A DNA stretch of 64,000 bases from Dyadobacter fermentans (lineage in GTDB: Bacteria; Bacteroidota; Bacteroidia; Cytophagales; Spirosomataceae). The stretch lies in NCBI RefSeq assembly GCF_019924045.1, contig NZ_JAHXBN010000028.1:124001-188000 (forward strand). Reading direction: 5' to 3'. Positions 23,878-32,558 of the stretch are shown in pieces. Made by a program: the position numbers and the translations under genes. The notes under the pieces were generated by a model. The model was not told the origin of the DNA. It was given only the letters and a program-made list of their open reading frames with translations, and searched no databases. The first letter of the stretch is position 1. Each line of letters starts with the position of its first letter.

Positions 23878-25593
23878 ATGAAAACGATTCTACCTCTCGC
23901 CGCCCTGTCGTTACTCACGGGCCTTGTCGCAGTTGAACGTCAATCGCCGGAAACGGCGGCATACCAGAGTACCACCGCAGAAATAGCCGTGTGCGGCCCC
24001 TCTTATCAGAATCTCCCGGCACCCATGCTGAATGGTAAATATGTAGTGGCACTTCCGGGCTGGGGTGGTTTTTCCTATAAGGTTTCAACGAGCTCCGACA
24101 GCTCCCAGTTCTATTTCGATCAGGGATTGAATATGTATTATGGTTATCACTTCAAGGAAGCCGTGGCGTCGTTCCGGGAAGCCGGGCGCATCGACTCTAC
24201 CAATGCCATGGCATTCTGGGGCCAGGCACTGGCCATGGGCCCGTATTATAATGCAGCACACTTGTACATCAAACCGGCCGAGGTAGCGCAGGCCCTGGCC
24301 AGAATGAACAGCCTCACCGCCCACGCCACCGAAAAGGAGAAGTTTCTGATCGACGCCATGAATGCCCGGTATTCCGACGATCCCTCCGACGCCAAACGGG
24401 CTGAACTGAACCAGGCTTATTCCGCCAAGCTCAAAAAGCTGGTAGCCGACTACCCCGAAGAAAATGAATTCAAGCTACTTTATATCGACTCTCAGATGCT
24501 GATGCACGCATGGGATTTCTGGAAAAAGGATGGTACTGCCAAACCCTGGACTCCGGAACTGGTCGCATTGTGCGAAAAGGCGCTGAAAGCCGACCCGAAA
24601 CATCCGGCTGCCCTGCATTACCATATTCACCTTACCGAGGCGTCCAAACACCCCGAAGTGGCCCTCGCGAGCGCGGAAGCACTGCGCGACCTGCTCCCTG
24701 GCGTGGCGCACATGGTGCATATGGCCAGCCACGAGTATGAGCGCAACGGCCTCTTTGCGGAAGGCGTGGAAGTGAACAACCTCGCCGACGATGCCCTGCT
24801 GAATTATGATATGCTGGCTAAAAACCTCTCGCTCACCAAGCACTCCCCGCATTACTTTGCGGTGCAGACCTATTGCGCCCTTTCCGCAGGCATGTACACC
24901 GACGCCATGCGCTATGCGCAGCGTTGCCGCCGGAGCGTAGCGCCGAAACCCGAAACCACTTACGACCAATACCTTTACATGCTGCCGGTCATGACGCAAG
25001 TTAGAATGGGTAAATGGCAGCAAATCCTCTCGGATTCGGTGACACCCGATCCGACATGGACCTACGCCAGCCTGCTGTCCGACTTTGCCAAAGGCATCGC
25101 ATTCGCCAACACAGGCCGCCCCGACTCGGCTGCAGCCCGGCTGGCTTCATTGAAGCTCCGAATCCAGGACCCGGTTTTGACCAAACGAAGAATCCCGTTC
25201 AACTCGCCGGTAGAAATAGCCGCCATCGCCGGAAAAATTCTGGAAGGTGTAACAGCCATTTCACGGAACGAGCGTACCAAAGGCATTGCCGCTTTGGAAG
25301 AAGCCGTCAGGCTGGAAGACCAACTCATCTACACCGAACCCAAAGACTGGCCGCTACCATCCCGCCAATTTCTGGGTGCTTATTTGTTGAAGTCGGGTAA
25401 ACCGGCACTGGCTGAAAAGGTCTACCGCGAGGACCTGATCTTCAACCCATCCAATGGCTGGTCGCTGGTAGGCCTGTCACAAAGCCTGAAAGCACAGCGG
25501 AAAACCAGGCAGTTGGCAGGCATCAAGGCAAAATATGAACGTGCATTCGCCAAAGCCGAGCAGATTCCGACGGGTTCTGTCTTTATCAGGTAA
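23878..25593 (+). CDS. Exported TPR-repeat protein
   Basis: A 571-residue protein with an N-terminal hydrophobic leader (LPLAALSLLTGLVAVE) and tetratricopeptide-like helix pairs: FDQGLNMYYGYHFKEAVASFREAGRIDSTNAMAFWGQAL early, ALCEKALKADPKHPAALHYHIHLTEA in the middle, and AEKVYREDLIFNPSNGWSLVGLSQSL at the end. HIHLTEASKHPE and HMVHMASHEYER are conserved-looking His-rich stretches that might bind metal. Proteins with this layout are frequent in Bacteroidota and lack an assigned enzyme activity; a scaffold role is likely. It is transcribed alone, with AT-rich sequence before the start. Confidence 0.82.
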   Translation: MKTILPLAALSLLTGLVAVERQSPETAAYQSTTAEIAVCGPSYQNLPAPMLNGKYVVALPGWGGFSYKVSTSSDSSQFYFDQGLNMYYGYHFKEAVASFREAGRIDSTNAMAFWGQALAMGPYYNAAHLYIKPAEVAQALARMNSLTAHATEKEKFLIDAMNARYSDDPSDAKRAELNQAYSAKLKKLVADYPEENEFKLLYIDSQMLMHAWDFWKKDGTAKPWTPELVALCEKALKADPKHPAALHYHIHLTEASKHPEVALASAEALRDLLPGVAHMVHMASHEYERNGLFAEGVEVNNLADDALLNYDMLAKNLSLTKHSPHYFAVQTYCALSAGMYTDAMRYAQRCRRSVAPKPETTYDQYLYMLPVMTQVRMGKWQQILSDSVTPDPTWTYASLLSDFAKGIAFANTGRPDSAAARLASLKLRIQDPVLTKRRIPFNSPVEIAAIAGKILEGVTAISRNERTKGIAALEEAVRLEDQLIYTEPKDWPLPSRQFLGAYLLKSGKPALAEKVYREDLIFNPSNGWSLVGLSQSLKAQRKTRQLAGIKAKYERAFAKAEQIPTGSVFIR

Positions 25594-25623
25594 CTTGCTT
25601 TTCTACCTTATTCGGAATTGAGT

Positions 25624-26100
25624 ATGAGTGTGTTCAAAATCGGCCGGCCGGGCCGGAATGCCATCCTATCCGCCACTTTGGTTGCCGGTACGCTCGACAT
25701 CCTGGCGGCATTTCTGGTGTATGCCGTCATATTGGAAAAGACCAGTCCGGCGCGCATACTCATGTCCATTGCGAGCGGGATCTTCGGCAAGGCTGCCTAT
25801 TCGGGCGGTACACCGATGATCATTACCGGTCTGCTGCTGCATTTCCTGATCGCCCTTATTTTTTCAATCTTTTATTACCTCATTTACCCCGGCCTGTCCT
25901 TTCTGCGCCGCCGGAAGCTGGTCAGTGGTATTCTTTATGGCATATTCATCTGGCTGGTGATGAACCTCGGCGTTTTGCAGATCGTGTTCGAGGGCATGCC
26001 CCTCCCCGACCCCGGTGCGGCATTGCTCGGCATCGCGATCCTGATCGTAGCCGTGGGTATCCCGATTGCTACATTGTGCCGGCCTCACGGCGGTGATTAG
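25624..26100 (+). CDS. Four-helix integral membrane protein, hypothetical
   Basis: A 158-residue membrane protein from the ATG at 25624 (TTG at 25618 is possible). It has four hydrophobic segments: LVAGTLDILAAFLVYAVIL, ITGLLLHFLIALIFSIFYYL, VSGILYGIFIWLVMNLGVL and ALLGIAILIVAVGIPIATL. The motif AGTLDILAA followed by SGIFGKAAYSGG is typical of a small conserved family of inner-membrane proteins, distantly like DUF1440/YagU; that link is tentative. It is followed after 4 bp by the MutS-like gene, so the two may be cotranscribed. Function unknown. Confidence 0.75.
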   Translation: MSVFKIGRPGRNAILSATLVAGTLDILAAFLVYAVILEKTSPARILMSIASGIFGKAAYSGGTPMIITGLLLHFLIALIFSIFYYLIYPGLSFLRRRKLVSGILYGIFIWLVMNLGVLQIVFEGMPLPDPGAALLGIAILIVAVGIPIATLCRPHGGD

Positions 26101-26104
26101 ACCA

Positions 26105-27955
26105 ATGAAAGAAATCTATCAAGACAAAGTACGGGCATATAAATTATCGGCAGCAGGCATTTTACCCGAGCTCAACAGCCTTTCCTATACCCGGCTGGCC
26201 GTGTTCCTGATGACCGGCATCCTGATCATTTGCTTTGCCGCTTCCGGCTGGGTGATTCCCGTCGCCCTCACCGCCGCTACCGGTGCTACCTGGTTCGCTT
26301 TTACATTACGCCGCTACAACCGCCTTACCGCCGACAAAAAGCGTATTGAGTTTTTAATACAAATCAACGAGGCGGAGATCCTGCGGATGCATAACGAGCT
26401 GTCCGCCTTTCCTACCGGAGAGCAATTCCTGGGCCGCCGCCACGATTACGCGGCCGATTTGGACGTTTTCGGGCATCATTCGCTATTTCAGCTGCTCAAC
26501 CGCACCACCACCGAATCCGGCACCCGGCTGCTGGCCAGCTGGCTGTCCGCTCCGGCCGATCTCCAAACGATTGCGAACCGGCAAGCTGCCGTACGCGAGC
26601 TGGCGGATAAGCTCGACTGGCGGCAGGAATTCCAGGCCTCCGGTATCCCGTTCCATTCCACCAACAGCGACTACGAACTGCTCCTGAAATGGGTGGACGA
26701 GAGGCCGCGCTTTCTTTCATCCCGAAAGGGTCTGCTAGCGGTTAGCCTGTCGCTTGCGGCAGTTTCCAGCCTTGCATTGGGGTGGTTCCTTTATCATTTC
26801 CTGTTCCATCTCCGCGACCTTACCGGCATTCATTTGCTCCCTCTGATTGGGATGTCGATCGTCAACGCAGTCTACCTTCGGAAGTTCAGACATGCCACCG
26901 AGCACATCATATTGAGCACCCAGCGGAATATCGGCATTATCGCAGCTTACCAGTCGCTGATCAGGACGGTTGAGAAACAACGATTTGAAACAAAACGAGT
27001 AAACGACCTGCAAGCCATTTTTGCACAAACCGGCAGCAGTGCCTCGGAGGAAATCGGAGCGTTGAAAAAGATCCTGGAAATGTTTCAGCAAAAAGGCACC
27101 CGCAATACCATTGGGAAAAATGCCTTTTACGGAATGATCAATAACCTGTGGCTGGTTGACGTTCACCTTATCCTCAAAACCGAAGAATGGAAATCGCGGA
27201 ACGGCGCACACGTCGGCCCATGGATCGCGGCGGTGAGCGAGCTGGAAGCGCTCGCCAGCATGGCCGGGTTCGCCGGCTCCAATCCCGGTTACACTTTTCC
27301 AGAAATCACAACCGAACCTTATCTGATTGATTTCGAAACGGTTGGACACCCTTTGTTAAAGCCGGAAAGGCGGGTAAGCAACGACTTTACCATGCGCGGA
27401 CGAGGCGCTACGACGATGATCACGGGCTCCAACATGGCCGGCAAAAGTACTTTCCTCAGAACCGTAGGCATTAACCTCGTGCTCGCGTTCATGGGCGCGC
27501 CTTGCTGCGCGTCGCACGCACGGGTATCGCCCCTGCGGATATTCACGAGTATGCGCACGCAGGATAATCTCGAAGAATCGGTGTCGTCGTTTTATGCCGA
27601 GCTGCAACGGATCGAGCAATTGCTGAAACTCGTGGGCGAGGGTGAACCCATTTTCTTTTTGCTCGACGAGATGTTCAAGGGTACCAACTCGCAAGACCGC
27701 TTCCGCGGCGGCGTGTCGTTGATCCGCCAGTTGAGCGAACTGAATGCATTCGGGATAATTTCCACCCACGACCTGGACCTGGCCCAGCTCACCAAAGACC
27801 TGGCGATCGAGAATTTCAGCTTCAACAGCACGATCCGCGACGGACAGATTTCATTCGACTACCGGCTCACACCCGGTATTTGTACCGATTTCAATGCAAG
27901 TGAGTTGATGAAGCGCAGCGGGATACGGATATTATCGGATATCGGTTCGGTCTGA
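26105..27955 (+). CDS. Membrane-anchored MutS-like ATPase
   Basis: A 616-residue protein (start ATG 26105). Residues 35-80 hold two adjacent transmembrane helices, with another hydrophobic pair near 210-260. The middle resembles the MutS core and lever (FQLLNRTTTESGTRLLASWL, then RQAAVREL). The C-terminal ABC-type ATPase domain is complete: Walker A GSNMAGKSTFLRT, signature region MRTQDNLEESVSSFYAEL, Walker B FFLLDEMFKGTNS and H-loop STHDLDLA. The mismatch-recognition domain with the Phe-x-Glu motif is absent, so ordinary mismatch repair is unlikely. Membrane MutS homologues of this type are common in Bacteroidota and their role is not established. Confidence 0.87.
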   Translation: MKEIYQDKVRAYKLSAAGILPELNSLSYTRLAVFLMTGILIICFAASGWVIPVALTAATGATWFAFTLRRYNRLTADKKRIEFLIQINEAEILRMHNELSAFPTGEQFLGRRHDYAADLDVFGHHSLFQLLNRTTTESGTRLLASWLSAPADLQTIANRQAAVRELADKLDWRQEFQASGIPFHSTNSDYELLLKWVDERPRFLSSRKGLLAVSLSLAAVSSLALGWFLYHFLFHLRDLTGIHLLPLIGMSIVNAVYLRKFRHATEHIILSTQRNIGIIAAYQSLIRTVEKQRFETKRVNDLQAIFAQTGSSASEEIGALKKILEMFQQKGTRNTIGKNAFYGMINNLWLVDVHLILKTEEWKSRNGAHVGPWIAAVSELEALASMAGFAGSNPGYTFPEITTEPYLIDFETVGHPLLKPERRVSNDFTMRGRGATTMITGSNMAGKSTFLRTVGINLVLAFMGAPCCASHARVSPLRIFTSMRTQDNLEESVSSFYAELQRIEQLLKLVGEGEPIFFLLDEMFKGTNSQDRFRGGVSLIRQLSELNAFGIISTHDLDLAQLTKDLAIENFSFNSTIRDGQISFDYRLTPGICTDFNASELMKRSGIRILSDIGSV

Positions 27956-27961
27956 AAACCG

Positions 27962-28834
27962 TCAGGCATTTTTCACGGCTTCTTCCAGGTAGGATTCCAA
28001 CGTGGTGTCGGCCTGCGCGCGGACCGTTCCTTTACCGTCGGGCATCGACTTGCCGCTGATAACGGCCTCTGTCATCTCGACGAAGTTGCGTACGCCATCT
28101 GCCGAAAAACCGATCGAATCCAATGTTTTGTCCCAGTCCTTTCTCGGTATTTGCTGCGCCTTGACTTCCCTGCCCAGCACATCGCCGAATGCTTTCGCCA
28201 CATCGGAAGAGCTGTAAGAGCGCGGCCCGTAGAGCTCGTAAATTGTCATATCGCTGTCCCCGTTGGTCAGCACTTCCGCGGCGAAACGGCCCACATCCGC
28301 AGGGCATATCATCGGAATTTTGAGGTCGACCGGGAAGAACGTAGGCAACACGCCGTTTTTTTCCGCCGGTTCGAGATAGTTGAGCCAGTTACTGAAATAG
28401 TAGGCAGGCCGGATGAATACCCGCGAAACGCCGATGCCGTCGAATGCGTGTTCGAGCATATAGGACATCACCAGGTTGCCCGTCCCTTCACGATGCTGCG
28501 CACCCATCGACGACAGTCCCACTACTTTTTTAATACCATCAGCAACCAATGCCGCGCGATAGTTGGTCAGGATATCGTTCGTATCACCGAGGACATTTTT
28601 TTCCCGGCCCGTTTCGGGGGTCAATGCAAAAAGCGTCTCGCCGTCGCGCAAGGCTGCTTTTAATGCGGGCAGATTATGCGCGTCGGCTATGGAAGTGTCC
28701 ACTCCCCGCGATTTCAGCGCATCGGCCTTCCCTTCGTTTCTTACGACTCCCTTCACAGGTGCGCCTAATTCGAGAAGCCGGTCGACAACTGCCGAACCTA
28801 CCCGGCCCGAGGCGCCCAAAATGATGTGTGCCAT
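27962..28834 (-). CDS. NmrA-like NAD(P)-binding protein
   Basis: A 290-residue Rossmann-fold protein of the atypical short-chain dehydrogenase/NmrA group. The nucleotide-binding motif is at the very N-terminus (ILGASGRVGSAV, a GxxGxxG pattern), followed by VKGVVRNEGKADAL, which contributes to cofactor choice. The usual catalytic YxxxK is not clear, as is typical for NmrA-like or quinone-oxidoreductase-like members; VFIRPAYYFSNW is the family's substrate-side motif. It is cytoplasmic and monocistronic, convergent with the MutS-like gene. It may be a redox sensor or a reductase of small quinone or carbonyl compounds. Confidence 0.85.
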   Translation of the reverse strand: MAHIILGASGRVGSAVVDRLLELGAPVKGVVRNEGKADALKSRGVDTSIADAHNLPALKAALRDGETLFALTPETGREKNVLGDTNDILTNYRAALVADGIKKVVGLSSMGAQHREGTGNLVMSYMLEHAFDGIGVSRVFIRPAYYFSNWLNYLEPAEKNGVLPTFFPVDLKIPMICPADVGRFAAEVLTNGDSDMTIYELYGPRSYSSSDVAKAFGDVLGREVKAQQIPRKDWDKTLDSIGFSADGVRNFVEMTEAVISGKSMPDGKGTVRAQADTTLESYLEEAVKNA

Positions 28835-29028
28835 GATTTCAGAGTTTGTGATGAATAAAAAAATCGGTTTACATCAAAAATCAAACCAGCAGCCATCGCC
28901 GGGGCGGTTGTTCGCAGACTTGGTCGGTAAACTGCATTTGATCCCTTCCGCTCAGCGTCTCGTCAAAACAATTTTCCTGCCGGCTTTTTGCTCCATTCTT
29001 TTGCGGCAGAACTTTTGCATTACGCTAT

Positions 29029-31167
29029 ATGGACCGCCGTGATTTTATGCAAACAGCCGCGCTGGCTACCAGCGGCCTCTTACTTCCCTTTTTCATCCCA
29101 TCGAAATCCGCTGCGGCCACATTACCCGCATCCGCTTTTTCGCCGAATGCATTGCTCCGAATCGGCTCCGACGATACCATCCGCATTGTTCTCAATAAAG
29201 TAGAAATGGGCCAGGGCATCTGGACGACACTCGCCATGCTCATCGCCGGGGAGCTGGATTGCAACTGGGCGCATATCCGCGTGGAGCACCGGGTAATTGA
29301 AGGCCCTCATCTGGACGAAAGCATGTGGGTACTCTCCACCGGCGGCTCGGATACCATCAAATCCGAGTTTGACCGCTACCGCACCACGGGCGCCATCGCG
29401 CGTACGATGCTCGTGCAGGCGGCCGCACACCGCCTGGGTATTGCGCCGGAACAATGTACAACCGCTGGGGGTTACGTACAGGCAGGGACAACCCGACTAA
29501 GTTACGGCTCGCTGGCCGACGCCGCCGCCCGGCTGCCGATTCCCGAAGTAAAGCTTCGCAGCCGCAACGAATGGAAGCTGATCGGTGGAAACCCTCCGCA
29601 GAAGCTCGACGTGCCCGATAAGGTGAATGGAAAAACCCGGTATGGTATCGACGTTGAATTCCCCGGCATGCTTACCGCCGTGCTCGAACGTTGCCCGGTG
29701 TTTGGAGGGAAGGTCAAATCTTACGACGCGTCGGATGCCCTGCGGATTCCGGGCGTACGGAAAGTGGTGCCGGTGCCGGAAGGCATCGCCGTGGTGGCCG
29801 ACCACTCCTGGGCGGCCATACAAGGACGAAAAGCGCTGCATGTTGAATGGGATACCCAAGGCAATGGGAACCCTGATATCGCACAGCTGCTCGCAGAATA
29901 CCGTGAGATCGTCGGACAGCCGGGTAAGGTGGCACAATCCAACGGCGATGTTGCCAGCGCCTGGAAACGGGTGCGGCCGGTCTACGAGCAGGAATTTTGT
30001 TTTCCGTTCCTCGCCCATGCACCGATGGAAACGCTTAATTGTACGGTAAAATTGGCGGCCGACAAATGCGAAATATGGACGGCTACCCAATCCAATGCGC
30101 TGCACCGGCAGGAAGTGGCGAAATCTTTGGGTTTCAAAGACGAGCAGGTAACCCTTTACGCGCCTGCTATGGGTGGCAGTTTCGGGCGGCGAGGCTCGTT
30201 CGGGAACGACTGGGTGATGGAGGCCGTGCATATTGCCCGGGCGAGCGGCGAGGCAATTAAACTGATCTGGACGCGGGAGGACGATATCCGCGGCGGCTAC
30301 TACCGGCCGGTGTATCTGCATAAAGTCAAGGTCGGCACGGATACGGCCGGAATGCCTGTGGCCTGGGAGCACCACATCGTCGGCCAATCGCTTTTTGTGA
30401 ATACGGTCCTCGAAAAAGACATTGCTCCCAACGGCCTCGATTACAGCACGATCGACGGTGTGAACGGCTCGCCCTACATCGCCCGCTGTACCGACCATTC
30501 CGTTACGCTGCATACCACGGCCAACAATGTGCCTGTGCTGGCCTGGCGGTCTGTCGGTAACACCCACACGGCATTCGTAATGGAAACGGTCATCGACGAA
30601 CTGGCTTTCCTCGCGCGTACCGATGCGGTCGAATACCGTAAAAAACTGCTGGCCGGCCACCCGAGGCACCTCGCCGCATTAACCGCCGCAGCCGGGAAAG
30701 CAGGTTGGACTCATCCGTCGCCCAAGGGACTTCCCCCAGGCCATTTCAGGGGTGTGGCGGTGCACGAAGCCATGGGCAGCGTGGTGGCGCAGGTGGTCGA
30801 AATATCGTATTCCAACCGGAACCTGAAAGTTCACCGCGTAGTATGCGCCATTGCATGCGGGCTCGCGGTAAACCCCGACGGCGTGAAGGCACAGATGGAA
30901 GGCGGCATTATTTACGGGCTCACGGCGGCACTCTTCGGTGAAATCGCCATTGACAACGGGGCTGTACGGCAAAGCAATTTCCACGATTACCGCATTCTGC
31001 GTATGGACGAAGCGCCGGTTATTGAGGTACATATTGTTGAAGACGACGGCAAAATGGGCGGCGCCGGCGAGCCCGGTGTAGCGCCCATTGCACCGGCGCT
31101 GGCGAATGCATTCTTCGCAGCTACCGGTAAGCGCGTCAGGAAGTTACCTTTACTTTCCAATATTTGA
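29029..31167 (+). CDS. Molybdopterin-binding subunit of a xanthine-oxidase-family dehydrogenase (IorB-like)
   Basis: A 712-residue large subunit. The N-terminus is a twin-arginine signal (MDRRDFMQTAALATSG), so it folds in the cytoplasm and is exported. Family motifs: VEMGQGIWTTLAMLIAGEL near the start, GGSFGRRGSFGNDW in the middle (cofactor binding), and GGAGEPGVAPIAPALANAF at the C-terminus, where the Glu of GEPG is the catalytic base in xanthine oxidase relatives. The closest type is isoquinoline 1-oxidoreductase beta or an aldehyde dehydrogenase. The usual 2Fe-2S small subunit and XdhC-type maturation gene are not beside it. The substrate is unknown. Confidence 0.88.
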   Translation: MDRRDFMQTAALATSGLLLPFFIPSKSAAATLPASAFSPNALLRIGSDDTIRIVLNKVEMGQGIWTTLAMLIAGELDCNWAHIRVEHRVIEGPHLDESMWVLSTGGSDTIKSEFDRYRTTGAIARTMLVQAAAHRLGIAPEQCTTAGGYVQAGTTRLSYGSLADAAARLPIPEVKLRSRNEWKLIGGNPPQKLDVPDKVNGKTRYGIDVEFPGMLTAVLERCPVFGGKVKSYDASDALRIPGVRKVVPVPEGIAVVADHSWAAIQGRKALHVEWDTQGNGNPDIAQLLAEYREIVGQPGKVAQSNGDVASAWKRVRPVYEQEFCFPFLAHAPMETLNCTVKLAADKCEIWTATQSNALHRQEVAKSLGFKDEQVTLYAPAMGGSFGRRGSFGNDWVMEAVHIARASGEAIKLIWTREDDIRGGYYRPVYLHKVKVGTDTAGMPVAWEHHIVGQSLFVNTVLEKDIAPNGLDYSTIDGVNGSPYIARCTDHSVTLHTTANNVPVLAWRSVGNTHTAFVMETVIDELAFLARTDAVEYRKKLLAGHPRHLAALTAAAGKAGWTHPSPKGLPPGHFRGVAVHEAMGSVVAQVVEISYSNRNLKVHRVVCAIACGLAVNPDGVKAQMEGGIIYGLTAALFGEIAIDNGAVRQSNFHDYRILRMDEAPVIEVHIVEDDGKMGGAGEPGVAPIAPALANAFFAATGKRVRKLPLLSNI

Positions 31168-31179
31168 TAAATTTAGGGT

Positions 31180-32277
31180 ATGCAAAAGGCGCTTTCCAAA
31201 CTGTACCATATTCCTTTCTGGCTCGCTTACCATTACTTGTGGTGGGTAGTCGCGATGGGCAACCCATGGAAAGCCGCACACAGTATTCTTTTCTCGCCTT
31301 ATGCCGTCAAGTTTGTGTTTTATGTCGTATTACAGGCAGTGGCGGTGTATTTCAACTTGTATTACCTCATTCCCAAATACCTCGAAAAGGGACGGCTCCG
31401 ATCGTACATTGGTTACCTGGGCATTACGTTGCTCGCTACGGCACTGGCGATTGTGTCGGGCTATTATTTGAGCGCATGGCTGGCGCATCAGTCGGTGGAG
31501 AAGCTGTTTGGGAGGGATACCAATTGCTTCTTCTATTTCTTCGGAGAGGCGATGCCCTCCACATTGGCGAGTACCACATTGGCGATGAGCATTAAGCTCA
31601 CCAAAAACTGGATCCGTACCGAGCGGTGGAAACAGCTGCTGGAAAAGGAGAAACTCGAAACCGAATTGCGTTTTTTGAAATACCAGTTCAACCCGCATTT
31701 TCTGTTCAACAGCATTAACTCGATCTTTTTCCTCATTCATAAAAACCCCGACGTTGCCTCTTCATCGCTCGCGAAGTTCTCCGAATTGCTGCGCCATCAT
31801 TTGTACGAATGCAACGATGATCTCGTACCCCTCGACAAGGAAATCGCTTACCTGCACAACTTCATCGCGCTCGAAAAACTACGCCAGAACACGGGCGTGG
31901 CAGTCGTTACCGATATTACCGATAAATTCCCTCCCGGTGCAGGCATTACGCCGTTCATTTTAATGACTTTTGTTGAAAATGCTTTCAAACACGTTTCGAA
32001 AGACAATGACCGCGATAACCGGATCGAAATTCGCTTGCATGCCAAGACAAATATGCTTGAATTTGAGGTTTCCAACAGCTCCTCTCCCCTCGCGACGAGG
32101 CAGGCCGTGCATTACGGTGGCATAGGCCTCAAAAATGTACAGCGCCGCCTCGACCTCATTTACCCAGGCCGTCACGACCTGGCTATCCGGCATCATGACG
32201 GCGCATTTCAGGTAAATCTTCGCATGGAACTGACTCCACTGCCTGCGGTACCAATCACGCAGCCGGCCCTCCCATAG
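31180..32277 (+). CDS. LytS/YehU-type sensor histidine kinase
   Basis: A 365-residue kinase. Residues 10-140 contain about four transmembrane helices (FVFYVVLQAVAVYFNLYYLI, YIGYLGITLLATALAIVSGYY). A short coiled linker leads to the His_kinase motif FNPHFLFNSINSIFFLI with the phospho-acceptor His, then LVPLDKEIAYLHNFIALEKLR, typical of this family. An HATPase domain follows, with FVENAFKHVSK (N box) and GIGLKNVQRRL (G box). In most Bacteroidota the LytTR-type response regulator is the next gene; here it is not, so the partner is elsewhere. It begins 12 bp after the molybdoenzyme gene and may be cotranscribed with it. Confidence 0.9.
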   Translation: MQKALSKLYHIPFWLAYHYLWWVVAMGNPWKAAHSILFSPYAVKFVFYVVLQAVAVYFNLYYLIPKYLEKGRLRSYIGYLGITLLATALAIVSGYYLSAWLAHQSVEKLFGRDTNCFFYFFGEAMPSTLASTTLAMSIKLTKNWIRTERWKQLLEKEKLETELRFLKYQFNPHFLFNSINSIFFLIHKNPDVASSSLAKFSELLRHHLYECNDDLVPLDKEIAYLHNFIALEKLRQNTGVAVVTDITDKFPPGAGITPFILMTFVENAFKHVSKDNDRDNRIEIRLHAKTNMLEFEVSNSSSPLATRQAVHYGGIGLKNVQRRLDLIYPGRHDLAIRHHDGAFQVNLRMELTPLPAVPITQPALP

Positions 32278-32329
32278 TACTTTATTTTAATTTACTTTCA
32301 TTTAAAATACTTTCATTTCCTTTCGCAAT

Positions 32330-32386
32330 GTTAATCCAACCGTAACGTGTCGTTAACGGACTGATAACATTGCCCACCTACTTTTG
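32330..32386 (+). promoter_or_regulatory. PhoB-type direct-repeat activator site and -7 box before the Oar-like receptor
   Basis: Four hexamers repeat at an exact 11-bp period: GTTAAT (32330), CGTAAC (32341), GTTAAC (32352) and GATAAC (32363). The last begins 20 bp before the TTTG of a -7 box TACTTTTG (32379-32386), a TAnnTTTG match. No good -33 TTG is present, as expected for an activator-dependent promoter. The 11-bp periodicity is that of OmpR/PhoB-family sites. Transcription from about 32392 gives a 165-nt leader with no other feature I can name. Confidence 0.6.
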
Positions 32387-32558
32387 TGGCGGATTTAGCG
32401 GTCACACTTCCCCTCTCTATACGTATACGATCAAGCGGCAGTACCTATAACTGCGAACCGAAACACATCCTATTTCCGGGTTACGACACCGTAGCTTCGG
32501 AGGCAGCGCCTATGCAACGCATTTGAACGAAGTACCAATAACCAAACGAACAGAAAAA

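Noticed and set aside
29497..30669. A 390-codon open frame on the minus strand
   Set aside because: Antisense to the molybdoenzyme gene, which has clear family motifs. The antisense product is rich in Arg, His and Gly without recognisable domains.
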